From NCBI GenBank assembly GCA_021851895.1, contig JAJZQJ010000002.1:69046-125740 (forward strand): a DNA stretch of 56,695 nucleotides, given 5' to 3'. Shown piece after piece: positions 1 to 8,563 of this stretch. Within the stretch, counting starts at the first letter, position 1; each line of letters opens with the position of its first letter. The position numbers and the translations under genes are program-made. The notes below the pieces were generated by a model. That model was not told the origin of the DNA, made no database searches, and saw only the letters and a program-made list of their open reading frames with translations. Source of the DNA: a bacterium (GTDB lineage: Bacteria > Patescibacteriota > Minisyncoccia > Phycocordibacterales > UBA6899).

Positions 1-447
1 CTCGAGTCATTGGTGAAATCTCGATATTTCATGATGGCGCGCAAATATGCGTTCGATGTGACCTGCTCGATATTCGACTGGGAGATCCATAAGCATCCAC
101 CGAAGAGCGAGTCCTTGCTGATGAGCATCTTTGCAGATGCCTCGCTGCGCACTGGAATGTATCCAGGCCATTCGCAATATTTAGCTCCGCATACGCTCAC
201 TCATGTTTTCAGCTGGGGTCTTGCGGCGAGTTATTACAGCTACTTATGGTCTGAGCGCATCGTCGCTGATATTTCTGCTGCATTCAAACACGCGGGTAGG
301 GCGGGGGAACTCGCAGTCGCTAAGCGGTATCGCAAGGCGATCCTCGCCCCAGGAAGTAGTAAGCTCTTTGCGGAATCGTTCAAGGCGTTTCGAGGTCGTG
401 GGCCACGCACGCGATTTCTTTTGCGCCATATCGGCCTCGCTGATTAG
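1..447 (+). CDS. M3-family oligopeptidase, C-terminal fragment
   Basis: The reading frame is open from the window edge, so only the last 148 residues of this protein are visible. The segment YYSYLWSERIVAD, the following ILAPGSSK, and the ending FRGRGP...LLRHIGL match the C-terminal end of peptidase family M3 (oligopeptidase A / thimet-type zinc peptidases), which degrade short peptides in the cytoplasm. The catalytic HExxH lies upstream of the window and cannot be checked. The methionine at position 10 is internal and is not a start. A strong terminator follows directly, so this is the last gene of its transcript. Confidence 0.85.
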   Translation, partial: LESLVKSRYFMMARKYAFDVTCSIFDWEIHKHPPKSESLLMSIFADASLRTGMYPGHSQYLAPHTLTHVFSWGLAASYYSYLWSERIVADISAAFKHAGRAGELAVAKRYRKAILAPGSSKLFAESFKAFRGRGPRTRFLLRHIGLAD

Positions 448-457
448 TTTTTTTCTG

Positions 458-480
458 AACGCCCCCTCGGGGCGTTTTTT
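458..480 (+). terminator. Rho-independent terminator after M3 peptidase
   Basis: An 8-bp perfect stem (AACGCCCC/GGGGCGTT, three-base loop) runs into a T tract. Confidence 0.9.
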
Positions 481-499
481 CCTGTGGAGATCCTCATGT

Positions 500-505
500 T
501 ATACT
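500..505 (+). promoter_or_regulatory. -10 box of rpiB, leaderless
   Basis: TATACT ends six bases before the ATG at 512, which places the predicted +1 on the start codon. No Shine-Dalgarno site is present. Confidence 0.65.
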
Positions 506-511
506 GTCCTC

Positions 512-964
512 ATGAAGCAGATATATTTGGCAACTGACCATGCTGGTTTTGAACTTAAGAATGCACTCTACGCATATTTAATCGAAAAGGGGTATGAGGT
601 CATTGATCGTGGTGCCGCGACGTTCGAAGAAGGCGATGATTATCCTGACCTAATAAAGCTCGCCGCAGCTGCGGTGAGTGAGGATCCCGAGCAGCGCATG
701 GCTATCGTACTTGGTGGTTCAGGGACTGGCGAGGCGATCGTTGCAAACCGATTCCCACGCGTACGCTGTGTCGTTTATAATGGTGGTCCTCGAGAGATCA
801 TCACACTTTCACGTGAGCATAATGATGCGAACGTACTTTCATTCGGAGCTCGTTTCGTCGATGAGGCGCTCGCGAAAGCGGTTGTTGATCAGTGGCTCAC
901 TACACCATTCAGTGGAGATGAGCGTCACGTGCGTCGCATTGCGAAAATAGAAGAATTGTCATAA
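512..964 (+). CDS. rpiB: Ribose-5-phosphate isomerase B
   Basis: This 150-aa protein interconverts ribose 5-phosphate and ribulose 5-phosphate in the non-oxidative pentose phosphate pathway. It begins with IYLATDHAGFELK, the phosphate-binding start of the RpiB/LacAB family, and carries the LGGSGTGEAI loop near residue 70; a typical RpiB has a catalytic cysteine in this loop, which is a serine or glycine here, as in some family members. The frame is open further upstream, but ATG 512 is chosen because it gives the exact family N-terminus and lies six bases after a -10 box. The rpe gene follows after 10 bases, so the two are probably one operon. Confidence 0.93.
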   Translation: MKQIYLATDHAGFELKNALYAYLIEKGYEVIDRGAATFEEGDDYPDLIKLAAAAVSEDPEQRMAIVLGGSGTGEAIVANRFPRVRCVVYNGGPREIITLSREHNDANVLSFGARFVDEALAKAVVDQWLTTPFSGDERHVRRIAKIEELS

Positions 965-974
965 TATCCAGCAC

Positions 975-1739
975 ATGTCTATTGATATCATTCCGGCGAT
1001 CATGCCGAAGTCGTTCGATGAGTTGTTCCAGCGCGCAGGTGAGGTCGTCGGCCTTGTTCCGCTCGCACAGATCGACATCATGGATGGACGTTTCGTTGCA
1101 AGCAAGAGTTGGCCATACGGATTAGGATATCCCGAGCGAGATCCCGATTTTCTTGCACTTTCGAGGCAGGAGGATGGATTACCTTATTGGGAGACGCTTG
1201 ATTATGAACTCGATCTCATGATCGACGAGCCCGAGAAGCATCTCGATGAATGGCTTCCTATTGGTGCGTCGCGCGTCATCATTCATGCGGAGGCAGTGAA
1301 GGACTGGAATGCGTTGTTTGCACTTGACTTCTTGAATCCCGATGCGCGTCGTATAGGCGATGATATCGTTATTGCGCTTGGTATCGCATTCAATCCAGAT
1401 ACGGATATCTCGACCTACATGGAACAGATCGAGCGTTTCGATTTCGTGCAGTGTATGGGTATCGCGAAGATCGGCTACCAAGGGCAGCCATTTGATGAGC
1501 GCGTGCTCGAGCAGATCAATCGCATTCGTAGTTCATTCCCGAATCTTCCAATAGCAGTTGATGGTGGCGTGAATCAGGAGACGATAAAGGAGCTCGTTCA
1601 GGCAGGTGCGACGAGACTTGTCTCGGGGAGTGCTATCTTTGGTGCGGAAGACAAAGAAGAGGCTATTGGTCGCCTTGAATCTCTTGTTGCCGATGATGAG
1701 ATCGTCGATGATGAAGAAGATGATTCGATCGATGAATAA
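975..1739 (+). CDS. rpe: Ribulose-phosphate 3-epimerase
   Basis: This 254-aa TIM-barrel enzyme converts ribulose 5-phosphate to xylulose 5-phosphate. The family features IIPAIMPKSF at the N-terminus, QIDIMDGRF (metal-binding Asp near residue 35), a central MGI...GYQGQPF loop, and AVDGGVNQET with GATRLVSGSAIF near the C-terminus are all present. It is longer than the usual ~220 residues because of inserted loops and a very acidic tail of about 15 Asp/Glu-rich residues whose role is unknown. It follows rpiB by 10 bases and precedes the split transketolase, so the whole non-oxidative branch is grouped. A terminator follows immediately. Confidence 0.92.
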   Translation: MSIDIIPAIMPKSFDELFQRAGEVVGLVPLAQIDIMDGRFVASKSWPYGLGYPERDPDFLALSRQEDGLPYWETLDYELDLMIDEPEKHLDEWLPIGASRVIIHAEAVKDWNALFALDFLNPDARRIGDDIVIALGIAFNPDTDISTYMEQIERFDFVQCMGIAKIGYQGQPFDERVLEQINRIRSSFPNLPIAVDGGVNQETIKELVQAGATRLVSGSAIFGAEDKEEAIGRLESLVADDEIVDDEEDDSIDE

Positions 1740-1740
1740 A

Positions 1741-1763
1741 ACACGACGCTCGTCGTGTTTTTT
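1741..1763 (+). terminator. Terminator after rpe
   Basis: The stem ACACGACG/CGTCGTGT with a two-base loop is followed by a T run. A TATAAT box begins at 1768, just after it. Confidence 0.85.
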
Positions 1764-1767
1764 GTTG

Positions 1768-1830
1768 TATAATGTGTCCAGCAGTTGCAGTGGAATATGT
1801 TCGTTTCATTGCATGCTTTTACTCTATACT
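1768..1830 (+). promoter_or_regulatory. Promoter region of the transketolase pair
   Basis: TATAAT lies at 1768-1773 and TATACT at 1825-1830. The second is 14 bases before ATG 1845 and fits the short-leader pattern of this genome. The first would give a leader of about 65 bases, or initiation at TTG 1785. Confidence 0.5.
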
Positions 1831-1844
1831 CATCCAAACGATAT

Positions 1845-2744
1845 ATGCGCGAATATTTACATCCTGATAAGATCGCAAAACTCGAGGTCATCGCGAATGA
1901 TCTTAGGGAGTCGGTGATCGATATGCTGATGCGTGCGGGAAGTGGACACACTGCCGGACCGCTCGGTATGGCAGACATCTTTGCGGTTCTCTATTTTCAT
2001 GCGTTGCGCCATGACCCAAAGAACCCTGAATGGTCTGACCGTGATCGCCTGATACTCTCAAATGGTCATATATGCCCGATATTGTACGCTGCGATGGCGC
2101 ATTCGGGATATTTTCCTGTAGAGGAGTTGAAGACGTTGCGTAAGCTCGGCTCACGCTTGCAGGGGCATCCACATCGCGAGTGGCTTCCTGGCGTTGAGAC
2201 GACATCGGGGCCGTTGGGTGAGGGTATATCTCAGGCGGTCGGTATGGCACTTGCTGAGCGCATGGACCATGGCAGGCAGTCAGACAAATTCTTTTATTGC
2301 ATCACTGGAGATGGTGAGCTCGAGGAGGGGCAGAATTGGGAGGCGATCATGCTCGCAGGTAAGGAGAAGATACACAATCTTATTGTCATCGTCGATAGAA
2401 ATAACATCCAGATCGATGGCTTCACTGAAGACGTTATGCCGCTCGAAGCATTGGGCGCGAAGTGGGCCGCATTCAATTGGCATGTCCAAGAGATCGACGG
2501 ACATAATCTCGAAGATATCAATGGTGCAATACATGCAGCAAAAGCGATCTTCAATCAGCCGTCGGTGATCATCGCGCACACTATTCCTGGTAAGGGTATC
2601 GACTTCATGTCTCGTCGATTTGAGTGGCATGGAAATCCTCCAGGAAAGGGTCCTGTTGACGTTGTACCGAAAGAGGCACAGGGCGAGGAGGCATTACGCG
2701 AATTGCGCACATTGCGAGGAAGAATTACTAGCGAACTTGACTAA
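1845..2744 (+). CDS. Transketolase, N-terminal (thiamine diphosphate-binding) subunit
   Basis: This 299-aa protein is the first half of a transketolase split over two genes. It carries the pyrophosphate-binding domain: SGHTAGPLGMADI near residue 30, the GDGELEEGQNWE motif that binds ThDP and Mg, and the NN of VDRNNIQIDG. With the next gene it transfers two-carbon units between sugar phosphates. ATG 1845 is chosen over TTG 1785 because it matches where family members start and has a closer -10 box. The stop is one base before the ATG of the second subunit, so translation is coupled. Split transketolases are common in archaea and CPR bacteria. Confidence 0.9.
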   Translation: MREYLHPDKIAKLEVIANDLRESVIDMLMRAGSGHTAGPLGMADIFAVLYFHALRHDPKNPEWSDRDRLILSNGHICPILYAAMAHSGYFPVEELKTLRKLGSRLQGHPHREWLPGVETTSGPLGEGISQAVGMALAERMDHGRQSDKFFYCITGDGELEEGQNWEAIMLAGKEKIHNLIVIVDRNNIQIDGFTEDVMPLEALGAKWAAFNWHVQEIDGHNLEDINGAIHAAKAIFNQPSVIIAHTIPGKGIDFMSRRFEWHGNPPGKGPVDVVPKEAQGEEALRELRTLRGRITSELD

Positions 2745-2745
2745 C

Positions 2746-3726
2746 ATGAATCTCGTACCGATAAATCCAAAGATCTATGATCCGAAAGTGGAGAAGTTTC
2801 CCATCCGTAAGGGTTATGGTGATGGTTTGCTTTCGATAGGTGAGACCGATCATCGTATCGTTGCACTTTCTGCTGACCTCGTTGAGTCAACTTATACCCA
2901 TCATTTCGCAAAGAAGTTTCCTGAGCGTTTCATCCAAAATGGAATCGCTGAGCAGTCTATGGCTTCCGTTGCGTCAGGAATGGCAGCAATGGGAAAGATC
3001 CCTTTCATGGCATCCTATGCAATGTTTAGTCCGGGCCGTAATTGGGAACAAATTCGTACATCTATCTGCTACAATTTCACCAACGTGAAGATCGTTGGTT
3101 CGCATGCCGGGGTAACGGTTGGTCCAGATGGTGGATCGCATCAGGCACTTGAGGATATCGCGCTTACTCGCGTATTGCCACGTATGATGGTCATCGTGCC
3201 ATGTGATCATATCGAGGCACGCAAGGCGACTATCGCAGCTGCGGGTTATGAAGGCCCTGTCTACATACGTTTGTGTCGTGAAAATACGGCAGTGGTGACC
3301 GCAGAGGAAACACCGTTTGAGTTGGGGAAGGCACAGTGTTTCTTTGCATCTCCGCAGCCTGTTGTCGGTATTATCGCAATTGGCGCTCTTGTTTACGAAG
3401 CCATGGTCGCAGCGAAACAACTCGAAGAGGAGGGGATTCCAGTGAAGGTGCTCAACATGCCTACAGTGAAGCCGCTCGATGAAGAGGCGGTGCTCGAGCT
3501 CGCAAAAGAAGTGAAGGCTATCGTTACTGTTGAAGAGCATCAAAAGAAAGGCGGACTTGGCGGAGCAGTTGCTGAGTATCTCTCGGCGGCGCATCCGACA
3601 AAGCTCGCATACGTCGGCATGAATGATGAGTTTGGACAATCAGGTGAGCCGATGGAATTAGTCAAATATTTTCACCTCGACTCTACTGGCATCATCGCTG
3701 CAGTGAAGGATGTATTGAAGTCATAG
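2746..3726 (+). CDS. Transketolase, C-terminal subunit
   Basis: This 326-aa protein supplies the pyrimidine-binding and C-terminal domains of the split transketolase. GYGDGLLSIGE, LSADLVEST, the FIQNGIAEQSMASVASGMA segment with its catalytic-site Glu, and GVTVGPDGGSHQALEDIA are family landmarks. ATG 2746 is used because the frame upstream overlaps the first subunit and has no family similarity. The one-base gap indicates translational coupling and 1:1 production. A strong terminator ends the unit. Confidence 0.92.
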   Translation: MNLVPINPKIYDPKVEKFPIRKGYGDGLLSIGETDHRIVALSADLVESTYTHHFAKKFPERFIQNGIAEQSMASVASGMAAMGKIPFMASYAMFSPGRNWEQIRTSICYNFTNVKIVGSHAGVTVGPDGGSHQALEDIALTRVLPRMMVIVPCDHIEARKATIAAAGYEGPVYIRLCRENTAVVTAEETPFELGKAQCFFASPQPVVGIIAIGALVYEAMVAAKQLEEEGIPVKVLNMPTVKPLDEEAVLELAKEVKAIVTVEEHQKKGGLGGAVAEYLSAAHPTKLAYVGMNDEFGQSGEPMELVKYFHLDSTGIIAAVKDVLKS

Positions 3727-3751
3727 CACGCGGCCCAGGCCGCGTGTTTTT
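3727..3751 (+). terminator. Terminator after transketolase
   Basis: A 9-bp GC-rich perfect stem (CACGCGGCC/GGCCGCGTG, loop CA) is followed by a T run. Confidence 0.9.
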
Positions 3752-3785
3752 GATTTCTGTGGACGCAAAAATGCTCTGATTGGTG

Positions 3786-3830
3786 TATACTGTTGTAAAA
3801 CTGATGCTTTAGCGTCACTTCCCATATACA
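3786..3830 (+). promoter_or_regulatory. Promoter region of the surface protein/kinase operon
   Basis: TATACT at 3786-3791 and TATACA at 3825-3830 are possible -10 boxes. The second leaves only ten bases before ATG 3841. Confidence 0.45.
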
Positions 3831-3840
3831 GAAGATCACT

Positions 3841-6654
3841 ATGACAACAATACGAAAAAATCTCATTAAAAGTGTGCTCGTGCATGTTGGGTCAGGCCTA
3901 GCCATATTCGTACTGGGTATTTTCATGTATGCCATGCAGCAAGGCGGTTTGCAGGGTACCGCGCTTAGGCTTCGCCAAGTAGCACAGCTTGCTTCTTTTT
4001 CGGTCACTGAAGTCGATCTCGTTCCCATGCCTTATGATGTGCCAACGTGCGCACTGGGGACACCCCCTGCAAATGCTATGATCGTGCTTTCGAAGCCCGA
4101 TGCTGCTGCAGTGTATATTTCGAAGGATGGCGGCCTTGCTACTCCAGCAATGGTCAATGTGCCGATATATCTTGAGAAAGGGAATTACCGCTTGATCGCT
4201 CAAACGCGTGCCGGATATGCATGGTCTTCACGTTCACTTTTCGGTTTTTCTATCGATAAGGTATGTGATAACAGCGTGCTTTCACCTACGGTAAGTGATG
4301 TAACTGCAACAACGGAGAACACCGTATCAACAACGACGCAAACGGTGAATACCGCCACAACAACGCAAACGTCGACCACTGGCGATGCGACGATGGGCGT
4401 AACTGCGCCTACACTGACTACACAGACCACCACGACGACAACCAATGTAGTGGTGCAATCAACGGCGGTGATCGACACTGATTTCTCTCTCGGGAAGAAC
4501 TATCCTACAGATTGGAGTATCCTCCCAATGATCTTTAAAGACAACGTACGTGTTTTCGATGCGAGTGGGCAAGTCGTTTTCCAGGTAGAGGTTCCAAGTG
4601 ATAGGGCAGTGCTGCTTGTTGGTACTCCAAACGGACTTACGACGAATTCGGTATATGGGATTGACCGTGGTCTCATGCGCATTTATGGTACACAGCGCTG
4701 GACGCTTCCGTTCGATTCGAGAAAGCTCGCTGATGGGAGTTATAGAATCGCAGCTGCGTATTTTACAAAAGACGCTGGCTGGAAATTCACTGGTTCTGTT
4801 GATTTTCGCGTGAACAATACACAGGTTGTTGCGCAGCCTGTTCCTGCGACAACGACAGTCACCTCAACTGGCGAGGAGAGTAACCTTCCGCAGACAAAAC
4901 CGACACAGAGCCCAGTTACCGTTCCTTCAGCCGCTGATTTCACTCCAACGCTTAGGCTCGTCGTGGATGATCATCAGATCACATCACTTGGTCATGTCTT
5001 CGATAGAGAGTTGCTTGAGATAAGGGCGACAACACTCCCTGCGCAATCAGTGCAATTTCTCGCACTCTCGCTCGATGGTGCATTTAAGCCAGCAATTAAG
5101 GAGCTTGGAAAGGGAGGACGTGACGAGTTGCTTTCTCGCGACGGAAAGGAAGTGTGGACATATTCAGTCGATATGGGTGAATTTCCTACAGGTAATTATC
5201 GACTTTTCGCACGCATTCATACACTTGACGATAAGCTCATCGAGACGGCACCGAATACTATTTCTGTGCAGCATCTCAATCAGTTAGCGACGAGTCCGAA
5301 TCCTTCACTCGCTTCGAGCGAGGTGCCTCCGGCAACCGCGACAAGAGAGCAGATATTGCAGCGTGTCCAGGATCCAAGTAGTTGTCAAAACAGACAAGAG
5401 TGTCAGGTATTCTGCTCAAGCAGTAGTGCGACTCAGGAAAAATGCGCTGATTTCTCAAGGGTGCAAGGAGCAGCGGACTACAATACGCAATCTATACAGA
5501 CCGATGTTTCAACTTTGCAGAATGAGGTGCGTGATCGCTTCGCCGCAAAGCTCGGGGAATTCGTTGCGCGAGCGTCATTCATTGGCGCTACGACAACAGT
5601 AGCGACAACAACGGCGACAACTTCACCGGAGTCTTCAGTGCAGTTTGCTCCATACGTGGGCAGACCATCGCTTGCTGATGTTTTGCCGGCGCAGGTGCTC
5701 GACGCGATGGTCGCAAATCCAAAGAAGATCGCTGCGGAACTTCCTGCGGACGTGAGGACGCCAAGTGATTTCCAGTCGTACTGTGGAGTCGTTGAACACG
5801 CAGTGCGTTGTACGAAGATCATCACGAATATTGCGCCGGACCTTGCTCCTGTATTGAAACAGCAGGAGGAGATAGTGCAGCGCGTCGAACAGCAGGCAAC
5901 GCAGATCATCGAACAGAGAACTGGTGCCCGTGTGTTTACCGATACTGATGGAGATGGTATTTCTGATTATGACGAGATAAACATCTTCCATACCGATCCG
6001 AATAAGCGTGATACGTTCAATAGCGGATATTCTGATGGTGCCGTTCTTCTCAGTCAGTCGAGCATCGATGGTGGCGTGAATTCGGCTACGGGTTCCTCAA
6101 TCATGCTTGGCGGTGGTCTTGCGGTTGAGAATCCAAAGATCACTGGTTCGACACAACCGAATGTTATGAACGTGTCTTCGGTCGCAGCACTCGAGCTTAA
6201 AGATGTTGCTGGTGGCAAGAAGGATATTGCAAAGACCGTATTTAAGGGAAAGGCGCTTCCAAACAGTTTTGTGAAGGTCTATCTGTTCTCTGATCCGATC
6301 GTCGTGACCGTAAAGACGGATGATCAGGGAAATTGGTCATATATCCTCGACAAGACGCTTCCTGATGGTGCACATACCGCCTATGTTGCGATGGTTGATA
6401 ATGGCGGGCGTATCCTTGCAAAGTCTGCACCGCTTCCATTCATAAAAGAGGCGAGCGCACTTACCGTTGAGGCTGCAGGGCCAGAGATCGCGCCACCTGC
6501 AAAGACGGGGATGTTCTCAGGACTTACGCCATTCGCGCTTATGGCACTCATCGTTGGGGTGCTCGGGCTCGGTCTCTCGGTGATCGGTGCAGTGATCGGC
6601 ATACGTCATTCTGCAAAGCAGGATGGTAGTGGAGGACAGCCGAATATCATATAA
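3841..6654 (+). CDS. Large membrane-anchored surface protein with Ig-like domain and Ca-binding repeat
   Basis: This 937-aa protein has an N-terminal membrane helix (about residues 11-33), long extracellular regions and a C-terminal helix (about 896-921) followed by a short basic tail. Residues ~150-205 are Thr-rich, like a glycosylated linker. A cysteine motif near 513-533 (C-x6-C-x3-C-x7-C spacing) resembles a motif I associate with CPR surface proteins. D701-TDGDGISDYDE is a Ca-binding loop of the EF-hand/thrombospondin type 3 kind, and residues ~800-860 look like a bacterial Ig-like domain. The exact role is unknown. Its stop is three bases before the sensor kinase, so it may be a receptor or partner for that kinase. 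It is not a recognisable enzyme. Confidence 0.75.
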   Translation: MTTIRKNLIKSVLVHVGSGLAIFVLGIFMYAMQQGGLQGTALRLRQVAQLASFSVTEVDLVPMPYDVPTCALGTPPANAMIVLSKPDAAAVYISKDGGLATPAMVNVPIYLEKGNYRLIAQTRAGYAWSSRSLFGFSIDKVCDNSVLSPTVSDVTATTENTVSTTTQTVNTATTTQTSTTGDATMGVTAPTLTTQTTTTTTNVVVQSTAVIDTDFSLGKNYPTDWSILPMIFKDNVRVFDASGQVVFQVEVPSDRAVLLVGTPNGLTTNSVYGIDRGLMRIYGTQRWTLPFDSRKLADGSYRIAAAYFTKDAGWKFTGSVDFRVNNTQVVAQPVPATTTVTSTGEESNLPQTKPTQSPVTVPSAADFTPTLRLVVDDHQITSLGHVFDRELLEIRATTLPAQSVQFLALSLDGAFKPAIKELGKGGRDELLSRDGKEVWTYSVDMGEFPTGNYRLFARIHTLDDKLIETAPNTISVQHLNQLATSPNPSLASSEVPPATATREQILQRVQDPSSCQNRQECQVFCSSSSATQEKCADFSRVQGAADYNTQSIQTDVSTLQNEVRDRFAAKLGEFVARASFIGATTTVATTTATTSPESSVQFAPYVGRPSLADVLPAQVLDAMVANPKKIAAELPADVRTPSDFQSYCGVVEHAVRCTKIITNIAPDLAPVLKQQEEIVQRVEQQATQIIEQRTGARVFTDTDGDGISDYDEINIFHTDPNKRDTFNSGYSDGAVLLSQSSIDGGVNSATGSSIMLGGGLAVENPKITGSTQPNVMNVSSVAALELKDVAGGKKDIAKTVFKGKALPNSFVKVYLFSDPIVVTVKTDDQGNWSYILDKTLPDGAHTAYVAMVDNGGRILAKSAPLPFIKEASALTVEAAGPEIAPPAKTGMFSGLTPFALMALIVGVLGLGLSVIGAVIGIRHSAKQDGSGGQPNII

Positions 6655-6657
6655 ACT

Positions 6658-8034
6658 ATGCAGTCTCCTCATTCGTACATGAAGAAGGGTATACAATTCG
6701 TTCGCGATAATCCGCAGCTGTTGTACACACTCTTTCTTCTCATCGTGATTCCAGTTGCTTTCGTCATGACGAGTGAGCAATTTCTCGGAATCGCGCGTGC
6801 GCAAAATGACAAGGTGGAGCAGTCACGCGTCGGGCTTTTGCACGACGCGTTTGCTGCGTTTCTTCCGGAGCAGTTTGTACCAGTGGTAATCGATCAGCGA
6901 ATCGCTGATATCGCAAAGAATAATCAAACGATAACAGGTTTCTCTGTCATCGAGGAGCTGGAAGGGGCGACAAGCTCAACGTACCAAGTGATCGCTTCTT
7001 TGAACAAGCAAGAGGTTCCGCTTGGAGCATATGTACCTGATCCTGTGACAATGACCTTGATGCGTTTCGCGCTCGCGAATCCAGAGCAGTCGCTCACGGC
7101 AGAGTTCATGAAGAGTGCTGTTCGGCAGTGGAAAACCGCACGCATGGTGCCACATCCTACTGAAGGCATTCCGCGCGCTTACATTGTTACGGATGTATCG
7201 ATGTCCGAAAGCGATGCAGTACTTAGCGGAAATATTCGATCGGCATATATTTCACTCGTGCTTATCATATTGCTGATCATCGTACTTTTGGGTCGTCAGG
7301 CACGTATCGTCGATTATGCAACGTTGTATAAGCGACTTGAGGAGGTGGATAAGATGAAAGATGACTTCGTATCGATGGCTGCGCATGAATTACGCTCACC
7401 ACTGACCACTATTCGCGGATATGCCGATCTCCTGAAGACAGTACAGCATCTCTCTCCAAAAGGTGAGGAGTTGCTTGGTCATATCGATAATTCAGCACTC
7501 GATCTTAATACGCTCATCACCGACATCCTTGATGTCTCGAGACTTCAGGAGGGCCGCATGTCATTTAATATCGAACGTCATGCACCAGTAGCGTCACTTC
7601 GTGAAGTGGTTGAAGCCTTCAGGGTTCCCGCAGAGTCGAAGGGCCTTTCGATCACCCTTACGACGCCCGAACTCCCTGATATTCTCGTCGATAAGGTGCG
7701 CTTCCACCAGGTGCTTGTAAATCTTGTGGGTAATGCAGTGAAATATACACCAAAGGGGAGTATCACGGTTACTGCAAAAGAACTACCCGGTACTGATCTC
7801 TGTGAATTCAGAGTCTCAGATACGGGCCTTGGAATAAGTGCCGAGGCGCAGCAAAAATTGTTCTCAAAATTCTTCAGGGTGAAGACCAAGGAAACATCGA
7901 CGATCACGGGCACAGGGCTCGGTCTGTGGATCACTGCGGAAATAGTGAGGCAAATGCACGGAGTCATTTCTGTGGAGTCGATCGAGGGAAAAGGAAGCGA
8001 TTTCATCGTTCGTTTCCCGAAAGCAGAGAAGTAG
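6658..8034 (+). CDS. Membrane sensor histidine kinase
   Basis: This 458-aa protein has a transmembrane helix near residues 18-38, an extracellular sensor region of about 165 residues, a second helix near 205-220 and a cytoplasmic kinase core. The dimerisation/phosphoacceptor box DDFVSMAAHELRSPLTT places the phosphorylated His at residue 243. The ATP-binding boxes follow in order: NLVGNAVKYTP (N), SDTGLGIS (G1), FSKFFR (F) and GTGLGLWI (G2). No response regulator is adjacent, so it is an orphan in this window. It follows the surface protein by three bases, which points to joint transcription and possibly joint sensing. The sensor domain resembles no family I recognise. Confidence 0.92.
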   Translation: MQSPHSYMKKGIQFVRDNPQLLYTLFLLIVIPVAFVMTSEQFLGIARAQNDKVEQSRVGLLHDAFAAFLPEQFVPVVIDQRIADIAKNNQTITGFSVIEELEGATSSTYQVIASLNKQEVPLGAYVPDPVTMTLMRFALANPEQSLTAEFMKSAVRQWKTARMVPHPTEGIPRAYIVTDVSMSESDAVLSGNIRSAYISLVLIILLIIVLLGRQARIVDYATLYKRLEEVDKMKDDFVSMAAHELRSPLTTIRGYADLLKTVQHLSPKGEELLGHIDNSALDLNTLITDILDVSRLQEGRMSFNIERHAPVASLREVVEAFRVPAESKGLSITLTTPELPDILVDKVRFHQVLVNLVGNAVKYTPKGSITVTAKELPGTDLCEFRVSDTGLGISAEAQQKLFSKFFRVKTKETSTITGTGLGLWITAEIVRQMHGVISVESIEGKGSDFIVRFPKAEK

Positions 8035-8064
8035 TACACTTTCCAAACCCATTGCTTTTGCGTC

Positions 8065-8085
8065 AATGCCACGATATGTGGCATT
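8065..8085. repeat. Hairpin between kinase and GNAT gene
   Basis: A perfect 8-bp inverted repeat (AATGCCAC/GTGGCATT, five-base loop) lies just upstream of an extended -10 box. It has no T tract, so it is a weak terminator at best and could be an operator. Confidence 0.45.
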
Positions 8086-8087
8086 CA

Positions 8088-8096
8088 TGCTATAAT
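8088..8096 (+). promoter_or_regulatory. Extended -10 promoter of the GNAT gene
   Basis: TGC-TATAAT is a consensus extended -10. It leaves about 55 bases before ATG 8158. A nearer GATAAT at 8138-8143 is an alternative. Confidence 0.55.
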
Positions 8097-8157
8097 CTTC
8101 TGTGGATTTTCAAATTACCGAGCGACCTTTTATCCGCGATAATGTTATCCATACCGT

Positions 8158-8538
8158 ATGTGTGAACTCAAATTGACTGAAATCTCCGAGCACCCGATCA
8201 CTTCGACGTTCGATATCTATTCGAAGGATGTTCGTGTTGGTTTGTGTATGCTCCATCATGAGCCGCAGAGTGAGGAGCATCTCCCTCACGATTTTTCCGG
8301 TCATATCTTCTATGAGATCTTCGAGCCATTTCGCGGAAAAGGGCATGCGAAATCGGCCCTCGAGAAACTTGTGATCGCCGCGAGGAATATTGGACTTGGG
8401 CACGTGTATGTCGTTGTTGCAGAAGAGAACGTTCCTTCGATGAAGGTTATCGAGGGAAGAGGTGCTGAACTTATCGGGACGACATCAGGAACCGATGGTA
8501 GGGTCTATCGACGCTACGTCATCGATTGCGAGAAATAA
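8158..8538 (+). CDS. GNAT-family N-acetyltransferase
   Basis: This 126-aa protein has the GNAT fold core: a beta strand ending in IFYEIFEPF, the acetyl-CoA pyrophosphate-binding loop FRGKGHAKSAL near residue 62, and VYVVVAEENVPSMKVIEGRGAEL, which is the typical strand-helix end of the fold. It would transfer an acyl group from acetyl-CoA to an amine; the acceptor cannot be told from sequence. It is a single gene with its own promoter and a bidirectional terminator shared with the convergent PfkB gene. Confidence 0.85.
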   Translation: MCELKLTEISEHPITSTFDIYSKDVRVGLCMLHHEPQSEEHLPHDFSGHIFYEIFEPFRGKGHAKSALEKLVIAARNIGLGHVYVVVAEENVPSMKVIEGRGAELIGTTSGTDGRVYRRYVIDCEK

Positions 8539-8563
8539 AAAACACCAGTTGGTGTTTTTTTAT
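8539..8563. terminator. Bidirectional terminator between GNAT and PfkB genes
   Basis: The stem AACACCA/TGGTGTT is flanked by A and T runs and can end both convergent transcripts. Confidence 0.85.

Noticed and set aside
2974-3639. 221-codon minus-strand ORF
   Set aside because: Antisense shadow of the transketolase C-terminal gene; Cys/His-rich without pattern.
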